Shown here piece by piece: positions 18,998 through 27,594 of a DNA stretch of 34,728 nucleotides. The position numbers and the translations under genes are program-made. The notes under the pieces are model-generated. The model saw nothing but the letters and a program-made list of their open reading frames with translations. It had not been told where the DNA came from and searched no databases. The DNA is from JANWZL01 sp037445185 (GTDB lineage: Bacteria; Pseudomonadota; Gammaproteobacteria; Burkholderiales; Thiobacillaceae): the NCBI GenBank assembly GCA_037445185.1, contig JBBIKZ010000011.1, positions 1 to 34,728 on the forward strand, in the 5' to 3' direction. The stretch's first letter is position 1, and every line of letters begins with the position of its first letter.

Positions 18998-19918
18998 ATG
19001 TCGGAAATCATCCAACTGACCATCCCCGCTGCACTGGCTGGTCATCGCCTCGACCAGAGCCTGGCCGAGCTGTTGCCGCAGCATTCGCGTAGCCGCATCC
19101 AGGCCTGGTGCGATGCCGGCGAGGTGCGTCTGGATGGCCGCCCCGTCAGCCGCAAGACCCGCGTGCACGGCGGCGAGGCGGTGGAAGTGCGGGCGACCCC
19201 GCACCCGGCACAGTTGCCGCACGAGGCCGAGGCGATCGACCTCGAGGTGATCCACGAGGACGCGGACATCCTGGTCGTCAACAAGCCGCCCGGACTGGTG
19301 ACGCACCCGGGTGCGGGCAACTGGTCCGGCACCCTGCTCAATGCGCTGTTGCATCATTGCCCGCAGCTCGCCGGCCTGCCGCGCGCCGGCATCGTCCATC
19401 GTCTGGACAAGGACACCACCGGGCTCATGGTGGTGGCCAAGACGGCGCAGGCACAGAGTCGGCTCACGCACGACCTGCAGGCGAGGACGGTGAAGCGAGT
19501 ATACTGGGCCGTGGCCATGGGTCGGTTGCGGAGTAGGGCGGGGGTGATCGACGCCCCCATCGGCCGCCATCCGGTGCACCGCACACGCATGGCCGTGCTG
19601 CCGGGCGGCAAACCGGCCGTCACGCACTACCGCGTCCTCAGGCCGTACGCCGCGACCACCTGGATCGAGTGCCATCTTGAGACCGGCCGCACGCATCAGA
19701 TCCGCGTCCACCTCGCCCACATCGGTCATCCATTGCTGGGAGACCCGGTCTACGCGACCCACCGGCAGGCGCCGTTGCGCTTCCATCGCCAGGCCCTGCA
19801 TGCCCGGCGGCTGGCGCTCACGCATCCCCGCACGGGCGAGACTATCGAGTGGGAGGCGCCGCTGCCCGCGGATCTGGCCGGGCTCATCGACCGCCTGGAG
19901 CGCGAGGATGCACCCTGA
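18998..19918 (+). CDS. rluD: RluD-type 23S rRNA pseudouridine synthase
   Basis: Isomerises uridines 1911/1915/1917 in 23S helix 69 (E. coli numbering). 306 residues: an N-terminal S4-like RNA-binding domain (about 12-70), then the RluA-family catalytic domain with HRLDKDTTGLM (catalytic Asp) and the LETGRTHQIRVHLAHIGHP motif. It is divergent from bamD and overlaps pgeF by 11 nt, the usual gammaproteobacterial arrangement, which supports RluD over RluA/RluC. Confidence 0.94.
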   Translation: MSEIIQLTIPAALAGHRLDQSLAELLPQHSRSRIQAWCDAGEVRLDGRPVSRKTRVHGGEAVEVRATPHPAQLPHEAEAIDLEVIHEDADILVVNKPPGLVTHPGAGNWSGTLLNALLHHCPQLAGLPRAGIVHRLDKDTTGLMVVAKTAQAQSRLTHDLQARTVKRVYWAVAMGRLRSRAGVIDAPIGRHPVHRTRMAVLPGGKPAVTHYRVLRPYAATTWIECHLETGRTHQIRVHLAHIGHPLLGDPVYATHRQAPLRFHRQALHARRLALTHPRTGETIEWEAPLPADLAGLIDRLEREDAP

Positions 19919-20681
19919 CTGGATCTTGCCCGATTGGCCGGCGCCGGCGGGGGTGCATGCCCTGATGACCACCCGGGCCGGCGGCGTGAGCAGGCCGCCT
20001 TACGACAGCTTCAACCTGGCCACCCACGTCGGCGACGATCCAGCCGCCGTGGCGGAAAACCGCCGCCTGCTGCGCGCCCATCTCCCCGCCGAGCCGCTCT
20101 GGCTCACCCAGGTGCATGGCACGACGGTCGCCGATGCCGAACGGCAGGGGGCCTACGTGGTGGCCGACGCCGCCGTGGCCCGCACGCCGGGCCGGGTCTG
20201 CGCCGTGCTCACCGCCGATTGCCTGCCCGTGCTGCTGTGTGACGCGCGCGGCAGCGTGGTGGCCGCCGTGCACGCGGGCTGGCGCGGCCTCGTCGCCGGC
20301 GTGCTGGAGGAGACGGTTTGCGCCATGGGGATCGGTCCGGCGCGTATCCTCGCTTGGTTGGGGCCGGCCATCGGCCCCGATGCCTTCGTGGTGGGCGAGG
20401 AGGTACGGCAGGCCTTCATCGAGCAGCACCCCCTCGCGGCGACGGCCTTCCGCCCGGCGCTCCCCGGCACATTGGACGAGTTGCCACGCAAATGGCTGGC
20501 CGATCTCTATGCCCTGGCGCGCCTGCGGTTGGCGACGGTGGGTGTCGAGCGCGTCTACGGCGGCGTCGGTTGCACCTACCGAGAGGCGGACCGGTTTTAT
20601 TCCTACCGCCGCGACGGGCGCACCGGCCGCATGGCCGCGTTGATCTGGCGCGAGTACAATCGTCAATTTTTGACTGCATAA
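19908..20681 (+). CDS. pgeF: PgeF / YfiH laccase-domain protein (polyphenol oxidase family)
   Basis: The family includes a peptidoglycan-editing factor and purine-nucleoside-processing enzymes; the exact substrate here is not shown. 257 residues with the conserved copper/zinc-like site: QVHGT (His), TADCLPVLL (Cys) and VHAGWRGL (His). ATG 19908 overlaps the rluD stop by 11 nt, so translation is coupled; the longer frame from 19677 is antiphase to rluD coding. Downstream is a repeat-rich gap. Confidence 0.9.
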   Translation: MHPDWILPDWPAPAGVHALMTTRAGGVSRPPYDSFNLATHVGDDPAAVAENRRLLRAHLPAEPLWLTQVHGTTVADAERQGAYVVADAAVARTPGRVCAVLTADCLPVLLCDARGSVVAAVHAGWRGLVAGVLEETVCAMGIGPARILAWLGPAIGPDAFVVGEEVRQAFIEQHPLAATAFRPALPGTLDELPRKWLADLYALARLRLATVGVERVYGGVGCTYREADRFYSYRRDGRTGRMAALIWREYNRQFLTA

Positions 20682-20705
20682 GTGCCACCCTGTGGTCGGC
20701 CTTAG

Positions 20706-20768
20706 GTCGGCCTGTAGGCCGACAACCGCAGAGCGCAACGACAAGCCTGTCGGCCTGAAGGTCGACCT
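20706..20768. repeat. REP-like palindromes (GTCGGCCT family)
   Basis: GTCGGCCT-GT-AGGCCGAC at 20706-20723 is a perfect palindrome, and related GTCGGCCTGAAGGTCGAC follows near 20750-20765. Single GGTCGGCC units flank it at about 20694. Such clustered palindromes between genes are typical of bacterial REP sequences. They sit between pgeF and the ZIP gene. Confidence 0.65.
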
Positions 20769-20839
20769 ATGGTCCAATGGACAATCCGGGATGAAGCAGC
20801 CCCCTACCTCGCTTCGCTCGTCGCCCCCCGAGGGGGTGT

Positions 20840-20872
20840 GTCAGTTCCTTCGGATGGCCGAGCGGAACTGAC
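20840..20872 (+). promoter_or_regulatory. hairpin covering the ZIP-gene ribosome site
   Basis: GTCAGTTCC (20840-20848) pairs perfectly with GGAACTGAC (20864-20872), and the ATG of the transporter begins at 20873. The only SD-like bases (GCGGA) lie within this 3' arm. A second stem, CCCCC-GA-GGGGG, is near 20825-20836. If folded, the start would be hidden, so expression may be translationally controlled. No known metal riboswitch is recognised. Confidence 0.45.
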
Positions 20873-21700
20873 ATGAGCACCCTGACCTGGATCCTGCTCG
20901 CCTCCGCCGCCGGCGGCGTGCTCAGCGTGGCCCTTGCCACCGTGGCCATGGCGGTGCGCATCGAGTGGCTGCCGGTCATGATCAGCTACGCCATCGGCGC
21001 CCTGCTCGGCGCGGCCTTCCTCGAGGTGCTGCCGCACGCGATGGCGCAGGGCGGCGATGCGCAACACCTGACCGGGGCGGTGCTGGCCGGCATCCTGCTG
21101 TTCTTCCTGCTGGAAAAACTGGTGCTCTGGCGCCACTGCCACGTGGAGACCTGCGAGGCGCACGGCACCGACGCCCTGGCGCAGCGCGGGCATGGGCACG
21201 CCGCCGGCCACGGTCACGATCACGGCCGCTCCGGGCTGATGATCACGGTGGGCGACACCTTCCACAACTTCGTCGACGGCATCATGATCGCCGCCGCCTT
21301 TCTGGTCGACATCAAGCTGGGCATCGTCACCACGCTGGCCATCGTCTCGCACGAGATCCCGCAGGAGATCGGCGACTTCCTCATTCTGCTGCACTCCGGC
21401 TACAGCCGGGCCAGGGCCCTGGCGCTCAACGTGGTGAGCAGTCTGGCCACCCTGGTCGGCGCGGTGCTGGCCTACTACGCCCTGTCGCCGCTCACGCGCG
21501 TGATGCCCTATATCCTCGCCTTTGCCGCCGCGGGCATGATCTATGTGGCGGTGGCCGATCTCATCCCGGGGCTGCACAAGCGGCCCGAACTGCGCCACAC
21601 CGTCCAGCAGATCGCCCTGATCCTGCTCGGGATTGCGACCGTGTGGCTGGTTGGGGCGCTGACCGAGCCGTGGCATGAGACCGGGTTGCACGGGCACTGA
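20873..21700 (+). CDS. ZIP-family divalent metal transporter
   Basis: Inner-membrane uptake (or exchange) of Zn, Fe or related ions. 275 residues with about eight helices. Metal-binding motifs HNFVDG (TM4) and HEIPQE (TM5) are intact, and a histidine-rich loop (GHGHAAGHGHDHG) lies between helices 3 and 4. The GufA/ZupT-like layout fits; specificity cannot be read from sequence. A start-site hairpin lies just upstream. Confidence 0.88.
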   Translation: MSTLTWILLASAAGGVLSVALATVAMAVRIEWLPVMISYAIGALLGAAFLEVLPHAMAQGGDAQHLTGAVLAGILLFFLLEKLVLWRHCHVETCEAHGTDALAQRGHGHAAGHGHDHGRSGLMITVGDTFHNFVDGIMIAAAFLVDIKLGIVTTLAIVSHEIPQEIGDFLILLHSGYSRARALALNVVSSLATLVGAVLAYYALSPLTRVMPYILAFAAAGMIYVAVADLIPGLHKRPELRHTVQQIALILLGIATVWLVGALTEPWHETGLHGH

Positions 21701-21757
21701 CCGCACAGACGCCCGCAGCGATGGGCTTGTGTTCCAATCTTGCTAGTAGGAGCCAAT

Positions 21758-22540
21758 ATGGGCATTGAACTCTACAACGACGGCCGTCATGTCTGCATGA
21801 TGTTCAACGACCTGGTCGACGACAGTGTCAGCAGCGCGGTGCAGGCCAATCAGTTCCTCGTCGTCACCGGCGGTGAGGGCGCCTTGATCGATCCGGCCGG
21901 CAACATGACCTATAACGCCTTGATCTTGGCCATGAACAAGTATTTCCCGTTCAAACGGCTGAAATACATCTTCGCCTCGCACCAAGATCCCGACATCGTG
22001 GCATCGCTCAACAAATGGCTCATGGCCACCGACTGCACCCTCTATGTCTCCAAATTATGGGAGCGGTTCGTTCCCCACTTCTGCACCTTGAACCGCAGTG
22101 AGGGGCGCATCGTCGGCATCCCCGACCGGGGGATGACAATCGAGCTCGGTGATACGACCTTGTATGCCCTGCCGGCGCACTTCCTGCACGCCGAGGGCAA
22201 TTTCCAGTTCTATGACGCGCGTGCCAAGATACTGTTCTCCGGCGACATGGGGGCCTCGCTCGTGCATCACAGCGAAATCGCCAAGCCAATCACCACACGG
22301 GCGGAATTTCTGGCCCATGTTCCCAACATGGAGGGCTTTCACCGCCGCTATATGGTCTCAAAGAAGGTCTGCCAGTATTGGGCCAACATGGTGCGTAAGC
22401 TGGACGTCGAGATGATGGTGCCGCAACATGGGCGTTACTTCCAAGGCAAGGTGGCGGTGCACGCGTTCCTCGACTGGATACAGGACCTCGAGTGCGGCAT
22501 CGACCTGATGACCCAGGACCATTACCGCCCACCGGCATGA
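21758..22540 (+). CDS. MBL-fold oxygen-binding di-iron protein (ODP/FDP-type)
   Basis: A metallo-beta-lactamase-fold protein with the flavodiiron-type metal site: HQDPD (75-79; H-x-D-x-D), His 141/144, Asp 163 (SGDMG) and His 224 (PQHGRYF). The classic MBL HxHxDH is replaced by this H-x-D/E-x-D set, as in the stand-alone oxygen-binding di-iron proteins described for example in Treponema, where they serve oxygen sensing. There is no flavodoxin or rubredoxin domain, so it is not a full NO/O2 reductase. ATG 21758 has AGGAG 5 nt upstream. Its stop overlaps the rimO ATG (ATGA). 260 residues. Redox partner unknown. Confidence 0.8.
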   Translation: MGIELYNDGRHVCMMFNDLVDDSVSSAVQANQFLVVTGGEGALIDPAGNMTYNALILAMNKYFPFKRLKYIFASHQDPDIVASLNKWLMATDCTLYVSKLWERFVPHFCTLNRSEGRIVGIPDRGMTIELGDTTLYALPAHFLHAEGNFQFYDARAKILFSGDMGASLVHHSEIAKPITTRAEFLAHVPNMEGFHRRYMVSKKVCQYWANMVRKLDVEMMVPQHGRYFQGKVAVHAFLDWIQDLECGIDLMTQDHYRPPA

Positions 22541-23856
22541 CCACGCCGCCGAAGATCGGTTTCGTCTCGCTCGGCTGTCCCAAGGCGACGGTCGACTCCG
22601 AGCGCATCCTCACCCGGCTGCGGGCCGAGGGCTATCTGATCGTGCCCAGTTACCAGGACGCCGATCTGGTGGTGGTGAACACCTGCGGCTTCATCGACGC
22701 CGCCGTGGAGGAATCGCTCGCGGCGATCAGCGAGGCGTTGCGCGAGAACGGTCGCGTCATCGTCACCGGCTGCCTGGGTGCGCGCGCATCCCTGATCAAG
22801 GAGGCGCATCCCAGCGTGCTGGCCGTCACCGGTCCGCACGCCACCGAAGAGGTGATGGCTGAGGTGCACGCGCAGCTACCCAAACCGCACGACCCCTACA
22901 CCGACCTGATCCCGCCCGGCGGACTCAAGCTCACGCCCCGACACTATGCCTATCTCAAGATCTCCGAGGGCTGCAACCACCGCTGCAGCTTCTGCATCAT
23001 CCCCAGCCTGCGCGGCGACCTGGTGTCGCGGCCGGTCGGCGAGGTGCTCGAGGAGGCGGAGGCGCTGGTGCGGGCGGGGGTGAAGGAGCTGCTGGTGATC
23101 TCCCAGGACACCAGCGCCTACGGCGTCGACCTCAGGTACCGCACCGGCTTCTGGCAGGGCAGACCGGTGAAGACGCGCCTGCTGGAGCTCGCGCGCGAGC
23201 TGGGCGGCCTTGGGGTGTGGGTCAGGCTGCACTACGTCTATCCCTATCCCAGCGTCGACGAGGTCATCCCGCTCATGGCCGAGGGCAGGGTGCTGCCCTA
23301 TCTCGACGTCCCCTTCCAGCACGCCAGCCCCGCCATCCTCAAGGCGATGCGGCGCCCGGCCGCGGCGGAGGACACTCTGCGACGGATCGAGCGCTGGCGC
23401 GCGATCTGCCCCGAGATCGCCATCCGCAGCACCTTCATCGTCGGTTTCCCCGGCGAGACGGAGGCCGACTTCGAGCTGTTGCTGGCCTTTCTGCGCGAGG
23501 CCCGGCTCGACCGGGTCGGCTGCTTCGCCTACTCGCCGGTCGCCGGGGCGGCGGCCAATGGGCTGCCCGACCCGGTGGATGAGGCCGTCAAGCAGGAGCG
23601 ACTCGCCCGCTTCATGGAGGTCCAGGCGGCGATCAGCGCCGAGAAACTGAGACGCCGTCGCGGCACGGAGATGACCGTGCTGATCGATGCGGCGGACGGA
23701 CGCCGGACAGTGGGCCGCAGCTATGCCGATGCCCCGGAGATCGACGGCGTCGTGCACATCGCCCAGGGCGCGGGCCTCAAGCCCGGCGACCTGGTCCGGG
23801 TCAGGGTGACCCGATCCGATGCGCACGATCTGTGGGGGAAGCCGATCCATGGATGA
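22537..23856 (+). CDS. rimO: RimO, ribosomal protein S12 methylthiotransferase
   Basis: A radical-SAM enzyme that adds a methylthio group to Asp 88 of S12 (E. coli numbering). The 439 residues contain the UPF0004 domain with three cluster cysteines (LGCPK, NTCGF, TGCLG), the radical-SAM CNHRCSFC motif and a C-terminal TRAM domain. ATG 22537 overlaps the ODP stop, and the end overlaps nudJ by 8 nt, so it is one operon. The C-terminal TRAM and FIDAAVEES region distinguish it from MiaB. Confidence 0.96.
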   Translation: MTTPPKIGFVSLGCPKATVDSERILTRLRAEGYLIVPSYQDADLVVVNTCGFIDAAVEESLAAISEALRENGRVIVTGCLGARASLIKEAHPSVLAVTGPHATEEVMAEVHAQLPKPHDPYTDLIPPGGLKLTPRHYAYLKISEGCNHRCSFCIIPSLRGDLVSRPVGEVLEEAEALVRAGVKELLVISQDTSAYGVDLRYRTGFWQGRPVKTRLLELARELGGLGVWVRLHYVYPYPSVDEVIPLMAEGRVLPYLDVPFQHASPAILKAMRRPAAAEDTLRRIERWRAICPEIAIRSTFIVGFPGETEADFELLLAFLREARLDRVGCFAYSPVAGAAANGLPDPVDEAVKQERLARFMEVQAAISAEKLRRRRGTEMTVLIDAADGRRTVGRSYADAPEIDGVVHIAQGAGLKPGDLVRVRVTRSDAHDLWGKPIHG

Positions 23857-24310
23857 AACGATCTGGAAACCGCATGTGGTGGTGGCCGCCGTCATCGAGG
23901 AGGGGGGGCGCTTCCTGCTGGTGGAGGAACACACCGAGGAGGGCCTGCGCTTCAACCAGCCGGCCGGTCACCTGGAAGCGGGTGAGACGCTGCTCGATGC
24001 CGTGCGGCGCGAGGTGTTCGAGGAGACCGGCCACCACTTCGAGCCGGAGGCGCTGCTCGGCATCTACCGTTGGGAGAGCCCTGTGCGGGCGCGCACCTAT
24101 CTGCGCTTCGCCTTCATCGGCCGCACCACCGGCTACGACCCCACCGCCCGCCTGGATGCGGGCATCCTGCACGCCGTCTGGATGACAGCCGAGGAGATCC
24201 GTCGGGTGGCGCCCCGTCACCGCAGCCCCCTGGTTGCGCGTTGCATCGAGGATTACGCGGCTGGGCGGCGCCATCCGCTCGAGCTACTGCAGGACCTGGG
24301 CGACCGATGA
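23849..24310 (+). CDS. nudJ: NudJ-type Nudix phosphatase
   Basis: Hydrolyses nucleotide or thiamine pyrophosphates; NudJ acts on HMP-PP and dNTPs. 153 residues with a full Nudix box (GHLEAGETLLDAVRREVFEETG). Overlaps rimO by 8 nt. It precedes mnmA, the usual nudJ-mnmA pair in gammaproteobacteria. Confidence 0.9.
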   Translation: MDETIWKPHVVVAAVIEEGGRFLLVEEHTEEGLRFNQPAGHLEAGETLLDAVRREVFEETGHHFEPEALLGIYRWESPVRARTYLRFAFIGRTTGYDPTARLDAGILHAVWMTAEEIRRVAPRHRSPLVARCIEDYAAGRRHPLELLQDLGDR

Positions 24311-24338
24311 CCCGCTGTCTCGTGCCTCGCCCGGTTTT

Positions 24339-24376
24339 CAGCCAACCCACCCCTCAGGGTGCGTCGAGGTTGGCTG
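24339..24376 (+). terminator. nested hairpin between nudJ and mnmA
   Basis: CAGCCAACC (24339-24347) pairs with GGTTGGCTG (24368-24376), and CACCC/GGGTG (24348-24352 with 24357-24361) pairs inside it. There is no clear T-run, so it may be an attenuator or RNA-processing stem. Confidence 0.45.
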
Positions 24377-24396
24377 CGCCGACTTTCTCGCTATAG

Positions 24397-25467
24397 ATGA
24401 GCCGCATCGTCGTCGGCCTCTCCGGCGGCGTCGATTCCGCCGTCACCGCCTGGCTGCTCAAGACGCAGGGGCACGAGGTGATCGGCGTGTTCATGAAGAA
24501 CTGGGAGGCGGACGACGCTGACCCCAACTGCCCGGCGCGGCAGGACTTCTTAGACGTGCTGGCCATCGGCGATGCGCTGGGCATCGAGGTGGCGCTCGTC
24601 AACTTCAGCCGCGAGTACCAGGAGCGGGTGTTCAGCTACTTCCTGACCGAGTACCGGGCCGCACGCACGCCCAATCCCGACGTCCTCTGTAACAGCGAGA
24701 TCAAGTTCAAGGCCTTCCTGGAATACGCCCTCCAACTCGACGCCGACGCGCTCGCCACCGGCCACTATGCCCGTCTCGAGGGCGAGCCAGGCGCCCGGCG
24801 GCTCCTCAAGGGGGTGGATGCCGACAAGGACCAGAGCTATTTTCTCTATCGCCTGCGCCAGGACCAGATCGCGCATGCCCTGTTCCCCCTGGGCGGGCTC
24901 ACCAAGCGCGAGGTGCGCGCGCTCGCCCGTCAGGCAGGGCTGCCGGTGGCCGACAAGCGCGACAGCACGGGCATCTGCTTCATCGGCGAGCGCCCCTTCC
25001 GCGCCTTCCTGCAGCGTTATCTCCCCATCCAGCCGGGCCTCATGGTCACGCCGGAGGGGAGGGTGGTGGGCGAGCACCAAGGGCTCATGTACTACACCTT
25101 GGGCCAGCGCCACGGGCTGGGCATAGGCGGGGTGAAAGGTGCCCGCGAAGGGGTGCCCTGGTTCGTCGCCGGCAAGGACCTGGCGGCGAACCGCCTGATC
25201 GTGGTCCAGGGCCACGACCATCCGCTGCTGCTGACACGCCAGCTGCAGGCCCGCGATCTGAGCTGGATCGGCCCGCCCCCGGTGGCGGGGGAGCGGTATG
25301 CGGCGAAGACCCGCTACCGCCAGCGCGACGCCGCCTGTGAGGTCGTTCATATCGACGGCGATGCGATGCGGCTAAGCTTCGAAGAGGCGCAGTGGGCGGT
25401 GACGCCGGGACAGTCGGTGGTGCTCTACGACGGCGTGAACTGCCTGGGCGGCGGTGTCATCCAATAG
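24397..25467 (+). CDS. mnmA: MnmA, tRNA 2-thiouridylase
   Basis: Thiolates U34 of tRNA(Glu/Lys/Gln) with sulfur relayed via TusE. The 356 residues contain the PP-loop SGGVDSAV near the start, the nucleophile Cys in NPDVLCNSEIKF, the second catalytic Cys in DSTGICFIG, and a C-terminal beta-barrel. Start is ATG 24397. Confidence 0.96.
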   Translation: MSRIVVGLSGGVDSAVTAWLLKTQGHEVIGVFMKNWEADDADPNCPARQDFLDVLAIGDALGIEVALVNFSREYQERVFSYFLTEYRAARTPNPDVLCNSEIKFKAFLEYALQLDADALATGHYARLEGEPGARRLLKGVDADKDQSYFLYRLRQDQIAHALFPLGGLTKREVRALARQAGLPVADKRDSTGICFIGERPFRAFLQRYLPIQPGLMVTPEGRVVGEHQGLMYYTLGQRHGLGIGGVKGAREGVPWFVAGKDLAANRLIVVQGHDHPLLLTRQLQARDLSWIGPPPVAGERYAAKTRYRQRDAACEVVHIDGDAMRLSFEEAQWAVTPGQSVVLYDGVNCLGGGVIQ

Positions 25468-25520
25468 CCACGGACGCAATGTAAAATTCATGTAGCACCT
25501 TAACGGTACGAGACAAGCCA

Positions 25521-26822
25521 ATGTTGCGTAGAGACTTTTTATGGCTGCTGCCCGGTCTGGGTGCGGGTGCCTGGCTGGCCGGCTGTTCCACCGATCCGGT
25601 CACCGGGCGCAAGACCCTGGTCATGATGGGCAAGGAGCAGGAGATCGTCCTGGACCGCGAACATTCGCCGCACCAGTTCTCCGAGGACTACGGGCCTTCC
25701 CAGGACCGCCGCCTGAACGATTACCTCGCCGGTGTCGGCCGGCAGCTGTCGAGCAGGTCGCACCGGCCGGACATGCCGTACAGCTATCGCGCGGTCAACG
25801 CCAACTACGTCAATGCCTATGCCTTCCCGGGCGGCTCCATCGCCGCCACGCGGGGCATCCTGCTCGAGCTGGAGGACGAGGATCAGCTGGCAGGACTGTG
25901 GGGACACGAGATCGGGCATGTCAATGCCCGCCATTTCGCCGAACGCCAGGCCAAGGGCACGCTGGTGCAGCTCGTGGCCGTCACCGCAGGCGTGGTGGCT
26001 GCCGAGAAAAACCCGGCCTATGGCGAGCTGGCCGGCCTGCTCGGCAATCTGGGCGGCGGTGCCCTGCTGGCCCACTACAGCCGCGAGGACGAGCGTGAGG
26101 CGGATGCCCTCGGCATGGAATACATGGTGCGCAGCGGCCACAACCCGGCCGGCATGGTGGACCTGATGGAACTGCTCAACCGCGAAGCGAAGCGCAAGCC
26201 CAACGCCCTGGAGCTGATGTTCTCCACCCACCCCATGAGCAGCGAACGCCTGGAGACCTCGAAGCAGCGTCTGGCTAAGGACTATGCCGAGGCGGCGCGC
26301 CGGCCGCGCCAGCGCGAGCGCTACATGGACCATACCAGTCGCCTGCGCGCCCTGCGCGGCGCCATCCAGGCGCAGCAGAAGGCGGAGGCGATGCTGGCGA
26401 AGAAGGATTACGCCACGGCCGAGCAGCATCTGCGCGACTCGCTGGCCCAGGCGCCCGACGACTACACGGGCCTGGTGCTGATGGGCAAGACGCAGATGGC
26501 CATGAAGCGGCCGCAGGAGGCCGAACCCTACCTCTCACGGGCCAAGGCGGTCTATCCGGGCGAGGCCCAGGCCGTGCATCTGAGCGGGGTGGCCAAGCTG
26601 CAGCTCAAGCAACCCGAGGCCGCCCTGGCCGAATTCCAGGCCTATGAAAGGCTCCTGCCCGGCAACCCCAACACCACCTTCCTCAAGGCTTACTCGCTGG
26701 ACATGATGCAGCGGCGTCAGGATGCGGCGCAGGAGTATTATCGCTATCTGCAGATGACACGCCAGGGCGTCCAGGCTCAGCATGCCCATGCCAGGCTCAA
26801 GGCCTGGGGTGTGGTCAGGTGA
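25521..26822 (+). CDS. M48 lipoprotein metalloprotease with C-terminal TPRs (BepA-like)
   Basis: A periplasmic zinc protease. The N-terminus has a twin-arginine-like RRDFLW and lipobox LAGC (Cys 22). HEIGH is at 129-133, and the third ligand lies in READALG (Glu 193). A TPR-rich C-terminal half (about 280-430) resembles BepA, which edits outer-membrane assembly. 433 residues. The Tat/lipoprotein combination is uncommon and suggests export of a folded, metal-loaded enzyme, though this is inference. Confidence 0.87.
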   Translation: MLRRDFLWLLPGLGAGAWLAGCSTDPVTGRKTLVMMGKEQEIVLDREHSPHQFSEDYGPSQDRRLNDYLAGVGRQLSSRSHRPDMPYSYRAVNANYVNAYAFPGGSIAATRGILLELEDEDQLAGLWGHEIGHVNARHFAERQAKGTLVQLVAVTAGVVAAEKNPAYGELAGLLGNLGGGALLAHYSREDEREADALGMEYMVRSGHNPAGMVDLMELLNREAKRKPNALELMFSTHPMSSERLETSKQRLAKDYAEAARRPRQRERYMDHTSRLRALRGAIQAQQKAEAMLAKKDYATAEQHLRDSLAQAPDDYTGLVLMGKTQMAMKRPQEAEPYLSRAKAVYPGEAQAVHLSGVAKLQLKQPEAALAEFQAYERLLPGNPNTTFLKAYSLDMMQRRQDAAQEYYRYLQMTRQGVQAQHAHARLKAWGVVR

Positions 26823-26828
26823 GAGGAT

Positions 26829-26849
26829 TCAGGGGTCAGGGGTCAGGGT
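26829..26849. repeat. three TCAGGNN heptads
   Basis: TCAGGGG, TCAGGGG and TCAGGGT follow one another in the gap between the BepA-like gene and the convergent mechanosensitive gene. They share the word and the 7-bp period of the element at 18045-18163. Confidence 0.7.
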
Positions 26850-26919
26850 ACGGTAGGGTCGGCGCGTCTCGGGCGCTTGCCCCGTCCCGTGGCCCCGACG
26901 CTGGCTAGAGCCAAGCGGC

Positions 26920-27594
26920 TCACTCCTTTTTGTTCACCGCCTGATCCACCACCCGCGCCGCCCAGTCCTTCGCCCCCAGCCCGAAGGCGATGGCGAAGGC
27001 GAGCCCGACGGCGCCGAAGGCGATGGCGAAGGCGGCGGTGATGAGCTCACTGGCGATCTGGAGCTGCTCCAGGGCGATGAAGAAGACGAAGATCATCATC
27101 GCGTACTCGGAGAAGGTCGATACCGTGAGCGCGCCGGAAAACCCCACGTTTTTCAGCCAGGCGAAGACGATGCGGTTGATGAAGCGGGCCAGGATGGTGC
27201 CAAAGACCAGCACCAGGATGGCGACGATCACGTTGGGGATGTAGAGCACCACCTTGTTGAACAGGTCGGCGACCATGTGCAGCCCCAACGAGTTGGCCAC
27301 GGTGACGATCATCACCAGGATGATCAGCCAGTAGACCAGGTTGCCCAGGACGCTGGCCACGGACACATCCAACTCGGCCTGTTTCAGGAAGGATTCCAGG
27401 CCGGAGCGCTCGGTCACGCGGTCGAAGTTCAACAGCTTGAGCAGGCGCATGATGCCGGTGCGTGCGAGCTTGGCCAGCAGCCAGCCGATGAACAGCAGCA
27501 CCAGCGCCGCCAGGAGCTGGGGGACGAAACGGGCGAGCTCGGTCCAGAACGAGGTGAAAGAGGCTACGAAGACGTCCAGTTGTTCCATGTCCAT
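26920..27594 (-). CDS. small mechanosensitive-channel-like membrane protein (conserved TM helix family)
   Basis: 224 residues with about five hydrophobic helices (LLAALVLLFIGWLL, VYWLIILVMIVTVA, VIVAILVLVFGTIL, MMIFVFFIALEQL, AFAIAFGAVGLAFAIAFGLG). Matches the conserved-TM-helix proteins annotated as MscS-related, but lacks the beta-rich cytoplasmic vestibule of true MscS. The Gly/Ala-rich last helix is pore-like. Whether it conducts ions is unknown. Confidence 0.75.
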   Translation of the reverse strand: MDMEQLDVFVASFTSFWTELARFVPQLLAALVLLFIGWLLAKLARTGIMRLLKLLNFDRVTERSGLESFLKQAELDVSVASVLGNLVYWLIILVMIVTVANSLGLHMVADLFNKVVLYIPNVIVAILVLVFGTILARFINRIVFAWLKNVGFSGALTVSTFSEYAMMIFVFFIALEQLQIASELITAAFAIAFGAVGLAFAIAFGLGAKDWAARVVDQAVNKKE

